A stretch of DNA of 20,516 bases, taken from Eubacterium sp. UBA3279. Its GTDB lineage: Bacteria > Bacillota > Clostridia > Lachnospirales > Lachnospiraceae. A program made the position numbers and the translations under genes. The DNA lies in NCBI GenBank assembly GCA_002361775.1, contig DETV01000022.1, positions 1,995 to 22,510 of the forward strand, read 5' to 3'. Of this stretch, positions 1 to 7,314 are shown one piece after another. Within the stretch, counting starts at the first letter, position 1, and every line of letters begins with the position of its first letter. The notes beneath the pieces are model-generated. The model was not told the origin of the DNA. It searched no databases and saw only the letters and a list, made by a program, of their open reading frames with translations.

Positions 1-2
1 CG

Positions 3-1472
3 AAAGACAAAAGTATCATCAAAATCGTTCCCAAAGAGGCAGAATTTATCAAAATGGTTTACGATCTTTATATCTCCGGATCCGGTTATCGCAAAATAGC
101 AAATTATTTGACTGATCAGGGTATTCCAACGCCTTCTATGGTACAGCGAGAACGAGAAATTGAAGAAGGTCGCATAAGCAAAAAGAAAGTTGCAGCCATT
201 TGGTCTGACAGCATGGTGAAGGAATTATTAGATAATGATTTTTACATTGGAACTTTTCGTTTGAGAAAGCGTGCCAGAAATACAGTACACGGCAAAGATA
301 AACGTGTTCCAAAAGAAGAACAGTGTATTTTTGAAGATCATCATCCGGCAATTATTGATAAAGCCACTTTTTCTCTTGTGCAGGAATTAAAGGAAAAGCG
401 TAATCGCACGAATTATCGTGGAAGTAGGGGGGAATGGATGGGGTCAGAGATTCCCAATCCTTTTGGAAGCTGTTTGTTTTGTAAAGATTGTGGAAGTCGC
501 TTGACACCGATTAAGCGTCAAACATCCAGCAGAGAAAGAAAATATTATATTTGTACTACCTATAATACGAAAGGCAGGCGGTATTGTGAGAAAGCGCATC
601 TGATTGAGGAAAATGATTTGATGGAAGATGTGGTGAATTATATTAAACTGTGCAGAGAAGCGCTTTGTGAAGTAATTTCCACATATGATATGAGGGACTT
701 TGAGGCAGAAAAGAAAACGCTGGCAGAAAAACGACAGGACATTCAGGAAGAAATTCAAAATCGAAAAAATCAACTAAAGGTACTTTTAACACAAAAAATA
801 AAAGATTTATCCATAGCATCTGAAACTGAGGATTTGATTCATGAAACTTATGATTCCATGCAAAAGGATTTGCTGGCACAGATTCATGGTTTGGAGATAC
901 AGGAAAAAGAACTGAACGAAACAGCCATAGAGACACCGGATGTAAAAGATAAATTGAGAAATGCGTTGGATGTCGTTGATAAAATTATTGCCGGCGGAAC
1001 TCTTGACCGAAGAGATATTGAACTGTTGATTGAGAGAATTGACGTAGGCAAAGAGGGAATGCCGGAAATCACTTTAAAATATGGTTTGTCTGATTTAATC
1101 AATTACAGTCCTGCTGATGAGATGAATCGCCGGGAAAATACCGTAATCGCTCTTGTAATGAAGTTGATTATAGAAGAGGAACGTGGATATACGTCTGCAA
1201 AATACTTGTCAGAACATATTACAACATTGGGATTTAAGAAAACGAAACAAAGTATCTTGCCTTATATCAATCTGATGAAAGAATTGGGGATTTTGGAAGA
1301 TACGGATGATCCGTTGAAACCCTACAATATTGTGAAATCAGAAGAAGAGATTACGGTATTGATGCATCAATATCTGCCGGATTTACCGTCTCAAATGACT
1401 TCTGAACAATTATCGGACGATTATTTACATTGTAATGATGGCGACAGGTGGCATGCCACAGATGGTTTTTGA
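3..1472 (+). CDS. Large serine recombinase (integrase) of a mobile element, N-terminus outside the window
   Basis: Site-specific recombinase that would integrate and excise a mobile element. The frame is open from base 3, so the gene starts upstream; 489 residues are visible and the catalytic serine resolvase domain is missing. Seen in order: the Recombinase (DNA-binding) domain, with the typical stretch around YRKIANYL and IPTP near the left end; a zinc ribbon with CLFCKDCG and later cysteines in YYICTTY and GRRYCEKAH; a long charged coiled coil (about 690-960); the usual IERIDV segment; and an extra C-terminal region of about 120 residues that may fold as a winged helix. The frame ends in NDGDRWHATDGF. 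Its last codons overlap, in another frame, a host substrate-binding protein gene, so its stop is probably supplied by the target. It belongs to the family used by Tn4451/Tn5397-type elements. The family call is firm; the element type is unknown. Confidence 0.9.
   Translation, partial: KDKSIIKIVPKEAEFIKMVYDLYISGSGYRKIANYLTDQGIPTPSMVQREREIEEGRISKKKVAAIWSDSMVKELLDNDFYIGTFRLRKRARNTVHGKDKRVPKEEQCIFEDHHPAIIDKATFSLVQELKEKRNRTNYRGSRGEWMGSEIPNPFGSCLFCKDCGSRLTPIKRQTSSRERKYYICTTYNTKGRRYCEKAHLIEENDLMEDVVNYIKLCREALCEVISTYDMRDFEAEKKTLAEKRQDIQEEIQNRKNQLKVLLTQKIKDLSIASETEDLIHETYDSMQKDLLAQIHGLEIQEKELNETAIETPDVKDKLRNALDVVDKIIAGGTLDRRDIELLIERIDVGKEGMPEITLKYGLSDLINYSPADEMNRRENTVIALVMKLIIEEERGYTSAKYLSEHITTLGFKKTKQSILPYINLMKELGILEDTDDPLKPYNIVKSEEEITVLMHQYLPDLPSQMTSEQLSDDYLHCNDGDRWHATDGF
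1431..1460. other. Putative element/host junction (attL or attR)
   Basis: Recombinase coding sequence is read up to this point. From about 1447 the DNA reads, in a different frame, as the interior of an ABC substrate-binding protein (GGMPQMVFEY). Family proteins normally have a run like GGRKGGMP here. The residues before GGM (MMAT) do not fit, which places the crossover near 1440-1452. The exact core dinucleotide cannot be defined without the other end of the element or an empty site. Confidence 0.55.
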
Positions 1473-2022
1473 ATATATTTTGAAAAAGAATGGTCTTGAT
1501 CCCGCCACAGATATGAGGATTAATCAGAGTATTGATTTTGGTTCTACGGCGGCGGCATTTTCCGGCGGGCAGGGAGATTTTACAGTAGAGTTTGAACCTT
1601 CCGCTACCGCTTTGGAAAAAGAGGGTGATGGTTACGTGGTAGCTTCTCTGGGAGTGGATTCGGGTTATGTGCCCTACACGTCTTACAGTGCAAAAACAAG
1701 TTTTCTTGAGAAAAATCCTCAGATTATTCAGAAATTTGTGAATGCTCTGCAAAAAGGTGTGTTGTATGTAAACTCTCATACTCCGGAAGAAATTGCCAAG
1801 GTGATTCAACCGCAATTTAAGGAAAATGATCTGGATACGATTACTACAATCGTGAAACGATATCAGGAGCAGGATACCTGGAAGGAGAATCTGATATTTG
1901 AAAAAGATAGTTTTGAACTGCTTCAGGATATTCTGGAAGAGGCCGGCGAACTGGAAAATCGGGCAGATTATGAAAAATTGGTAACTACAGAATTTGCAAA
2001 AAAAGCAATAGAAGAAAATTAG
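1435..2022 (+). pseudogene. 3' half of an NMT1/SsuA-like ABC transporter substrate-binding protein gene, split by the element
   Basis: About 190 residues correspond to the C-terminal lobe of a nitrate/sulfonate/taurine-type (NMT1/THI5-like) substrate-binding protein. Recognisable stretches are IDFGSTAAAFSGGQGDFTVEF, GYVVASLGVDSGYVPYT, NPQIIQKFVNALQKG and YQEQDTWKE. The full family is about 320-340 residues with a lipoprotein signal, and both the signal and the N-terminal lobe are absent. An ATG at 1435 opens the frame but has no good ribosome binding site in front. The first half is expected on the far side of the inserted element, outside this window. A strong hairpin follows directly, so this was probably the last gene of its operon. 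As it stands it should not make a functional binding protein. Confidence 0.8.
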
Positions 2023-2031
2023 AAGTAGGTT

Positions 2032-2069
2032 GAGGGTGTCAAAAGTATTACATGGCTTTTGACACCCTC
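2032..2069. terminator. Strong hairpin shared by convergent genes (probable bidirectional terminator)
   Basis: A perfect 14-bp inverted repeat, GAGGGTGTCAAAAG (2032-2045) and CTTTTGACACCCTC (2056-2069), encloses a 10-nt loop. It sits 9 bases after the stop of the substrate-binding protein remnant. It lies 3 bases beyond the stop of the minus-strand small gene. The tract after the stem is CCCCTTATTTC rather than a clean T run, so termination strength is uncertain. Confidence 0.75.
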
Positions 2070-2072
2070 CCC

Positions 2073-2243
2073 TTATTTCATTTCATACTGCATCATTTCG
2101 TAATGAACGATACAGCCTTCAAATATTTCCGGTGGAAGAAGGGCGCGGGCAACCAGTTTGGGTTCTTCTTCCGGTAAATCGGTTCTCTGTAAATGAGCAT
2201 AATCTCCATCAATGGAAATGATTTTGTAATCACAGGTCAGCAA
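2073..2243 (-). CDS. Small 56-residue hypothetical protein (possible DUF3006-like)
   Basis: A short minus-strand gene reading MLTCDYKIISIDGDYAHLQR and onward to VHYEMMQYEMK. It starts at TTG (2241-2243), placed 8 bases after a perfect AGGAGG (plus-strand CCTCCT, 2252-2257). The GTG 9 bases further upstream overlaps that AGGAGG and is unlikely. The acidic protein has no signal peptide or membrane segment. The pattern of IDGDYAHLQ followed by a segment ending RALLPPEIFEGCIVHYE loosely recalls the small beta-rich DUF3006 proteins; this is a resemblance only, and no function is assigned. An extended -10 element lies upstream and a strong hairpin lies just past the stop. Promoter, ribosome binding site, frame and terminator together make it very likely real. 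Confidence 0.75.
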   Translation of the reverse strand: MLTCDYKIISIDGDYAHLQRTDLPEEEPKLVARALLPPEIFEGCIVHYEMMQYEMK

Positions 2244-2267
2244 AACAGCCACCTCCTTTTTCTTTAC

Positions 2268-2276
2268 AGTATAGCA
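2268..2276 (-). promoter_or_regulatory. Extended -10 promoter of the 56-residue gene
   Basis: On the minus strand the sequence reads TGCTATACT, an extended -10 (TGn plus TATACT) located about 10 bases before the AGGAGG of the small gene. No good -35 hexamer is visible, which is common for extended -10 promoters. Confidence 0.45.
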
Positions 2277-2291
2277 GAAAAAATCTGAATG

Positions 2292-2314
2292 TATATAGAA
2301 AATGAATCTATATA
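2292..2314. promoter_or_regulatory. 23-bp dyad, possible operator between divergent genes
   Basis: A perfect 8-bp inverted repeat, TATATAGA (2292-2299) and TCTATATA (2307-2314), is separated by 7 bases. It lies between the minus-strand small gene and the rightward import operon, just upstream of the small gene's extended -10. The spacing suits a dimeric repressor. The AT-rich composition makes chance more likely than usual. Confidence 0.35.
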
Positions 2315-2394
2315 AAATTTAACATTGGAAAGAAGTATTTTACAGATTTCTAAACAAACTTTACGTAAATAGGATAGTTGCAGAAGGATCTCAA

Positions 2395-2403
2395 TGATAG
2401 AAT
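2395..2403 (+). promoter_or_regulatory. Candidate extended -10 promoter of the import operon, overlapped by small dyads
   Basis: TGATAGAAT is an extended -10 (TGn plus TAGAAT, 5 of 6 consensus). It would start transcription near 2410, about 30 bases before the start codon. It overlaps the dyad ATGAT-AGA-ATCAT (2394-2406), and the dyad CTGTT-G-AACAG (2409-2419) covers the predicted start point. No clear -35 is seen. The 10-bp palindrome TTTACGTAAA (2360-2369) lies about 30 bp upstream. Apart from these sites and the 2292-2314 dyad, nothing else is recognised between 2277 and 2423. Confidence 0.4.
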
Positions 2404-2439
2404 CATAGCTGTTGAACAGTATGAGAGGAGAAAAAAGTG

Positions 2440-3540
2440 ATGAAAAAAAGAATGTTACAAGTAGCAGCAGGGTTTTGTGCAGCAGCAATGGTAATGGCTG
2501 GATGTGGTGCAAAAGAAGCAGCCGAGTCCGTGGATTTAAGAGAGGTATCTCTCGATGAAATTATTGAGAAAGCAAAAGAAGAAGGAGAAATTGCTTCTGT
2601 AGGAATGCCTGCTGATTGGGCAAACTGGAAAGGAAGCTGGGAAGCAATTACAGAGAAATATGGAATTGCTCATGAGGATACAGATATGAGTTCAGCAGAA
2701 GAGTTGTCAACTTTCGATACGGAAAAGGATGCGCCTACAAAGGATATGGGAGATGTAGGACAGGCTTTCGGACCGACAGCAATGGAGATGGACGTAGTTC
2801 AGCCGTATAAAGCAACTACCTGGGATTCTATTCCGGATTGGGCAAAAGATCCCGATGGAAATTGGGTAATTACTTATCTGGGGACTATGAGCTGTATGCA
2901 AAATAATAAAAATGTAGATGAGACGATTGATTCATGGAAAGCATTGGCAGACAGTGATTGTACAGTAACAATAGGAGATGTTGTTCGAGGAGCATCTTCT
3001 CAAATGGCAGTATTATCCTGCGCATATGCTTTGGGCGGAGGTATTGACAATCTGGATCCGGCTTTTGAATTTTTTGAAAAATTGGCAAAAGAAGGAAGAC
3101 TGGATGCAGGAGCATACAGTCAGGAGAGAATGGAGCGAAATGAGATTGATGTGCTTTTGACATGGGATTATCTGACTTTGCAGTATCGGGATCTGACATT
3201 GGAAACAGTACCAGAAGCAAGTATTGATTGTCATGTTATGAAAGACGGAGCTATTCAGTCAGGATATTGTCTTGTGATTAATAAATATGCGCCTCATCCA
3301 TATTCAGCAGCTTTGGCTGTAGAATATCTGTTAAGTGATGAAGGACAGATTGATCGGGCAAAAGGATATGCTCGTCCTATTCGTTCAGATGTGGAACTTC
3401 CGGAGGAATTACAGGAAAAGATGATTGATGATGCGGAATATACAGATACGATTCCTATGACTGACAACGATGCAGTTACGGAAGCCTGTACAGAAATAGC
3501 ATCTCGTTGGGAAGAAGAAATTATTCCATTGATGAATTAA
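2440..3540 (+). CDS. ABC transporter solute-binding lipoprotein (family 1, Fe3+/polyamine/organophosphate type)
   Basis: Extracellular receptor of the import system encoded by the next three genes. Of 366 residues, the first 22 form a lipoprotein signal (two lysines, hydrophobic core, lipobox MAGC with the modified cysteine at 22), so it should be anchored to the outer face of the membrane. The mature protein fits the family 1 solute-binding fold, as in PotD, AfuA or PhnS. Near its N-terminus is a tryptophan-rich stretch (DWANWKGSW), and later a VGQAFGPTAME-like hinge region. ATG at 2440 is chosen because the AGGAG at 2426-2430 is 9 bases away. A GTG at 2437 (spacing 6) is possible and adds one residue. 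Bases 3541-3557 separate it from the first permease. Substrate is not readable: organophosphate, polyamine and iron are all used by relatives. Confidence 0.85.
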   Translation: MKKRMLQVAAGFCAAAMVMAGCGAKEAAESVDLREVSLDEIIEKAKEEGEIASVGMPADWANWKGSWEAITEKYGIAHEDTDMSSAEELSTFDTEKDAPTKDMGDVGQAFGPTAMEMDVVQPYKATTWDSIPDWAKDPDGNWVITYLGTMSCMQNNKNVDETIDSWKALADSDCTVTIGDVVRGASSQMAVLSCAYALGGGIDNLDPAFEFFEKLAKEGRLDAGAYSQERMERNEIDVLLTWDYLTLQYRDLTLETVPEASIDCHVMKDGAIQSGYCLVINKYAPHPYSAALAVEYLLSDEGQIDRAKGYARPIRSDVELPEELQEKMIDDAEYTDTIPMTDNDAVTEACTEIASRWEEEIIPLMN

Positions 3541-3557
3541 GTATAAGGAGCAAAAAA

Positions 3558-4406
3558 ATGAAAAATTGGAAAAAAACAGGAGGCAGAATGGCACTTTTTC
3601 TGCCTTTTGCCTTTATTATTGTCTTATTTGAGTGTGTGCCTCTGATCAGTATGATTTTTAAAAGTTTTATAGATCAGGGACAAGTGACATTTGAGAATTT
3701 TGCACAGATTTTTGAAAAACCCATTTATCTTGTGGCGATTAAAAATAGTTTATGGGTAACAATGTTATCAGCAACTGTAGGATTGGTTTTAGATTTTTTT
3801 CTGGCTATGGCGTTAAGCAGAGATACCGGTAAGAAGAAAACCTGGTATTTATCACTGCTTAATCTGACATCTACTTTTTCCGGTGTCCCTTTGACGATTG
3901 CATTTATTACCATGTTAGGAACCGCCGGCGTATTTGTTTTGTTGGGACAGAAGCTGGGATTTTCACCGTTGTCTTCTTATAATTTATATTCCATGAAGGG
4001 AATGTTCATTATTTATGTGTATTTTCAGATTCCTATGGGGACATTGCTTTTACTTCCTGCTTTTGAAAAGGTAAAAAGGGAATGGAAGGAAGCAGCTCGA
4101 CTGATGAATGCGGGAAGTATTCGTTTTTGGTTTCAGGTCGGAATTCCTGTAATGATGCCGGGAATTTTGGGAACATTTAATATGCTGTTTTCTAATGCTA
4201 TCGCTACATATGCTACTCCGTATCTCCTGGTAAATAACAGTATTTCTTTGTTACCGGTTAAAATTGTGGATATGTTTGTGGGAGATGTGCGGCAGAGACC
4301 GGGAATGGGAAGTGCCCTTTCTATTATTTTGCTGGGAATAGTGTTACTGCAAATAGGGATTACTAATATGATTAAAAAATATTTTGAGAAGGGAATGACA
4401 AAATGA
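3558..4406 (+). CDS. ABC transporter permease, first subunit
   Basis: Integral membrane subunit forming half of the translocation pore. It has 282 residues with about six hydrophobic helices. Near residues 175-205 it carries the EAA loop that docks on the ATPase (EAARLMNAGSIRFWFQVGIPVMMPGI region), with the expected EAA, glycine and proline spacing. It resembles the PotB/CysT-type BPD_transp_1 family. The start ATG has AAGGAG (3545-3550) 7 bases upstream; an in-frame start further upstream would overlap the previous gene and lacks a ribosome binding site. Its stop overlaps the start of the second permease as ATGA, indicating translational coupling. Confidence 0.9.
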   Translation: MKNWKKTGGRMALFLPFAFIIVLFECVPLISMIFKSFIDQGQVTFENFAQIFEKPIYLVAIKNSLWVTMLSATVGLVLDFFLAMALSRDTGKKKTWYLSLLNLTSTFSGVPLTIAFITMLGTAGVFVLLGQKLGFSPLSSYNLYSMKGMFIIYVYFQIPMGTLLLLPAFEKVKREWKEAARLMNAGSIRFWFQVGIPVMMPGILGTFNMLFSNAIATYATPYLLVNNSISLLPVKIVDMFVGDVRQRPGMGSALSIILLGIVLLQIGITNMIKKYFEKGMTK

Positions 4407-5194
4407 ACAGAAATAGAAAAAGTTTCATAGCACTTAAATTTATAGTGGCTGTCTTTTTGATGTTACCTTTGATTGTCACTTTAATCTATTCATTTTCGGA
4501 AAGATGGGTAACACTGCTTCCCGACGGATTTACAATTAAATACTATATAAAAACCATAACAAATCCACAGTTTCTTATGGGGGTTTTAAGAGGAATGGTA
4601 ATTTCTGCTGTTCCGGTATTGATTACCAATATTAGTGTATTGCTGGCACTCTACGTGGTGATTGTGTATATGCCTAAAATGGAGAAAGTCATACAGATTC
4701 TCTGTCTGATTCCTACTACGATCAATGGGATTATTCTGGCTACTTCCGTATTGGGAACTTATTCCGGTACAGATACGATTCTGGCTAATCGTATCGTAAT
4801 GTTGGCGCTAATTTACTGTGTTTTTATTTTACCTGTCACCTATCAGGGAATACGAAACAGTTTATATGCAGTAAATACTTCTGCATTATTGGAAGCGGCG
4901 GAAATGTTGGGGTATCGGAAAATTCACAGCTATTTAACAATTGTAATACCTGCAATTCTTCCAGGGATTGCTTCGTCAGCGTTGATGAGTTTTGCAGGAC
5001 TGTTTGGGGATTTTGCAATTATCAAAATTATTGCATCTTCTCAATTTGAAACGGCTCAGTCCTATTTATACAGAAACAGAGCAACGGATACGCAGGCATT
5101 GAGTGCTGCGGTGGTAATTCTTCTGATTATTACCGGTACAATTAACTATTTTGTGAATCGTAAAAACAGCAGAAATGGGAGGGAAAAGTCATAA
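4403..5194 (+). CDS. ABC transporter permease, second subunit
   Basis: Second pore-forming subunit, PotC-like, 263 residues with about six membrane segments. The EAA loop is clear (LLEAAEMLGYRKIHSYL followed by IPAILPGI). The N-terminal hydrophobic segment is followed by an external region with SERWVTLLPDGFTIKYY, typical of this subfamily. It overlaps the first permease by 4 bases and shares one base with the ATPase start (TAATG), so the genes should be made in fixed ratio. Confidence 0.9.
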   Translation: MNRNRKSFIALKFIVAVFLMLPLIVTLIYSFSERWVTLLPDGFTIKYYIKTITNPQFLMGVLRGMVISAVPVLITNISVLLALYVVIVYMPKMEKVIQILCLIPTTINGIILATSVLGTYSGTDTILANRIVMLALIYCVFILPVTYQGIRNSLYAVNTSALLEAAEMLGYRKIHSYLTIVIPAILPGIASSALMSFAGLFGDFAIIKIIASSQFETAQSYLYRNRATDTQALSAAVVILLIITGTINYFVNRKNSRNGREKS

Positions 5195-6216
5195 TGGCTT
5201 ATATAACATTTGAAAATATTAATAAATCATTTGGAAAAAATCATGTACTGAAAGGGATTGATCTGGAGGTGGAAAAAGGAGAACTTCTTACGCTTCTGGG
5301 ACCTTCCGGATGTGGAAAAAGTACATTGCTGCGCTGCCTGGCTGGATTAGAAGAAGTACAGGAAGGGAAAATTATGCTGGAAGGAAAAGATATTACGAAT
5401 GTAGATGCCAGGCTCCGCCAGATTGGAATGGTTTTTCAACAGTATAGTTTGTTTCCTAATATGACAGTGGAACAGAATCTTGCTTTTGGTTTGAAAATAA
5501 AAAAAATGGGAAAAGAAGAGATAAAAAAAGAGGTAGAATATATTTTGGAGTTGGTAGGATTAAAGGAAAAGGCGAAATCGTATCCTTCTCAGCTTTCCGG
5601 CGGACAGCAACAGAGAGTAGCATTGGCCAGAGCGATTGTTACAAAACCTAAGGTATTGCTGTTGGATGAACCATTAAGCGCAATTGATGCAAAATTGAGA
5701 AAAAATCTCCAGATAGAAATTCGAAGGATTCAAAAGGAATTAAATATAACTACAATTTTTGTGACGCATGATCAGGATGAAGCTATGATAATGTCCGATA
5801 GAATCTGTTTGCTGAATGAAGGAAAAATTGAACAGCTTGGTACTCCTATAGATGTTTATACGGATCCGAAAACAAAATTTGCGGCTGGATTTATTGGGAA
5901 TTATAATGTATTTACACCGGCGGAATTTACAACTGTGACGGGAGAAGAATATGAAAAAAGTCATGCAATAGTGATTCGTCCGGAAACAATTTCTATAAGA
6001 AAAGAAAAATATAACAGAGAAAATTGTTATGAATATCAGGGAACGGTGGTGGAGAGTATTCCCAGAGGAAATGTTCTTCGATACAGAGTGGATGTAAACG
6101 GGGTACTTGTATCAGCAGATACTTTGTTTAGAAGTTTTTCTGTATTTGAGGAAGGCACTTCGGTATGGATGTCTGTGGAAAAAAGAAATTGTTTGGAAGT
6201 GGAGGATGCTATATGA
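5194..6216 (+). CDS. ABC transporter ATP-binding protein (PotA/UgpC/FbpC-like)
   Basis: Cytoplasmic motor of the importer, 340 residues. Visible motifs: Walker A GPSGCGKST at 36-44, a Q-loop in VFQQYSLFPN, the ABC signature LSGGQQQR, Walker B LLLDEP with the catalytic glutamate, the D-loop in SAIDAKL, and a switch histidine in FVTHDQDEA. A C-terminal TOBE-like regulatory domain follows (about 240-340, with IVIRPETISI), as in importers of polyamines, iron and phosphorylated solutes. AGGGA at 5179-5183 precedes the start, and its stop overlaps the PHP gene start as ATGA. Confidence 0.93.
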   Translation: MAYITFENINKSFGKNHVLKGIDLEVEKGELLTLLGPSGCGKSTLLRCLAGLEEVQEGKIMLEGKDITNVDARLRQIGMVFQQYSLFPNMTVEQNLAFGLKIKKMGKEEIKKEVEYILELVGLKEKAKSYPSQLSGGQQQRVALARAIVTKPKVLLLDEPLSAIDAKLRKNLQIEIRRIQKELNITTIFVTHDQDEAMIMSDRICLLNEGKIEQLGTPIDVYTDPKTKFAAGFIGNYNVFTPAEFTTVTGEEYEKSHAIVIRPETISIRKEKYNRENCYEYQGTVVESIPRGNVLRYRVDVNGVLVSADTLFRSFSVFEEGTSVWMSVEKRNCLEVEDAI

Positions 6217-7184
6217 GAAAATGTATGTTCAGTGAAGAGGGGCAGTGGTATAAAGGAAATCTGCATTCTCATACCACAAATTCGGATGGAAGGTTAAAAC
6301 CGGAAGAAGCTGTAAAATTGTATAAAAGTCATGGCTATCATTTTCTGTGTTTCAGCGAACATGATTTTTTCACAGATTTAAGAGAAAAATTCGATTGTGA
6401 AGATTTTATTCTTCTTCCCGGTGTGGAGGCGTCTGCATATCTGGTGGATCCTGAGAAAAAAGGAGTAATTAAAACCCATCATATTCACGGGATTCTAGGA
6501 AATGAATGGATGCAGAAGCAGGCGGGGAAAAGAGTGTTTGCTCATGGCGAAAAGCTACAGCCGCCGGTTTATGTGGGAGCCTGGGACGGGCTTGTGGCTG
6601 CTCAGAAACTTTCTGATTGGCTGAGGGAAAAGGGATGTTTTACAACCTATAATCATCCAATCTGGTCACGGGTGGAATTACAGGAGATTGAAAAGCTTAC
6701 CGGTATCTGGGCAATGGAAATATATAATTACGGGACCCAGATAGAATGTGGAGAAGGATATGATACTGTATTTTGGGATCATATGTTGAGGAGAGGAACA
6801 AGGATTATGGGGTTTGCTTCAGATGATAATCATAATCCAGGGAAATTTTTTGACAGCCTGGGTGGTTATGTAATGGTTAAATCTGAGAAATTATCTCATG
6901 AATCTATTGTAAATCATCTGTTGGAAGGAGATTATTATTTTTCTGGGGGACCACATATTGAACAATGGGGAATAGAGGATGGAAAAATATTTGTGGAGTG
7001 TTCAGGAGCAGAACGAATTAATTTTATTGCAGGAGGGATGCTGGCCGGCAGTGAAACTATACTCAGTCATAATAGTCTTTTGAATTATGGAATACACGAA
7101 CTTCGGGGGGATGAAACATATGTGAGAGTGGAATGTATCGATCAGTATGGAAGGGTGGCGTGGACGAATCCGATGTGGCTTTGA
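6213..7184 (+). CDS. PHP-domain metal-dependent phosphoesterase
   Basis: Predicted cytoplasmic phosphoesterase, 323 residues, of the Polymerase and Histidinol Phosphatase superfamily. The metal ligands are all present: HSHTTNSDG (H18, H20, D25), SEHD (E49, H50, D51), GVEAS (E72), HHIHG (H89-H92), YNHP (H148) and ASDDNH (D204, D205, H207). It has no signal peptide, so it acts inside the cell. GGAGG (6201-6205) is 7 bases before the ATG, which overlaps the stop of the ATPase gene. Being coupled to a complete importer, it most likely acts on the imported compound, for instance by cleaving a phosphomono- or diester. Family relatives include AMP-cleaving and cyclic phosphodiester hydrolases. The substrate is unknown. 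No U-rich hairpin was found after it. Confidence 0.85.
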   Translation: MRKCMFSEEGQWYKGNLHSHTTNSDGRLKPEEAVKLYKSHGYHFLCFSEHDFFTDLREKFDCEDFILLPGVEASAYLVDPEKKGVIKTHHIHGILGNEWMQKQAGKRVFAHGEKLQPPVYVGAWDGLVAAQKLSDWLREKGCFTTYNHPIWSRVELQEIEKLTGIWAMEIYNYGTQIECGEGYDTVFWDHMLRRGTRIMGFASDDNHNPGKFFDSLGGYVMVKSEKLSHESIVNHLLEGDYYFSGGPHIEQWGIEDGKIFVECSGAERINFIAGGMLAGSETILSHNSLLNYGIHELRGDETYVRVECIDQYGRVAWTNPMWL

Positions 7185-7195
7185 TAATGTGTTGA

Positions 7196-7224
7196 TTTAC
7201 TTTATGAAATCAGTGTGTTAGAAT
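7196..7224 (+). promoter_or_regulatory. Candidate promoter of proC
   Basis: TTTACT (7196-7201) and TAGAAT (7219-7224) are spaced by 17 bases, with 4 and 5 of 6 consensus matches. The site lies at the start of the 130-bp gap after the PHP gene and would give a leader of about 85 bases. The rest of the gap shows no clear element. Confidence 0.4.
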
Positions 7225-7314
7225 ATCCCGTAGACAGATGGAAATTATTTCATAGTTCCGGTAATGTGAAGAATCGGTAATTTGTAAAAAGGATAAGGAA
7301 TGGGAGAAACGGTT

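Noticed and set aside
3507..3557. Upstream in-frame extension of the first permease
   Set aside because: It would overlap the end of the binding protein gene and lacks a ribosome binding site. AAGGAG is correctly spaced before ATG 3558.
7204..7255. ATGAAAT / ATTTCAT repeat after the PHP gene as a terminator
   Set aside because: A 7-bp AT-only stem with a loop of nearly 40 bases and no T run.
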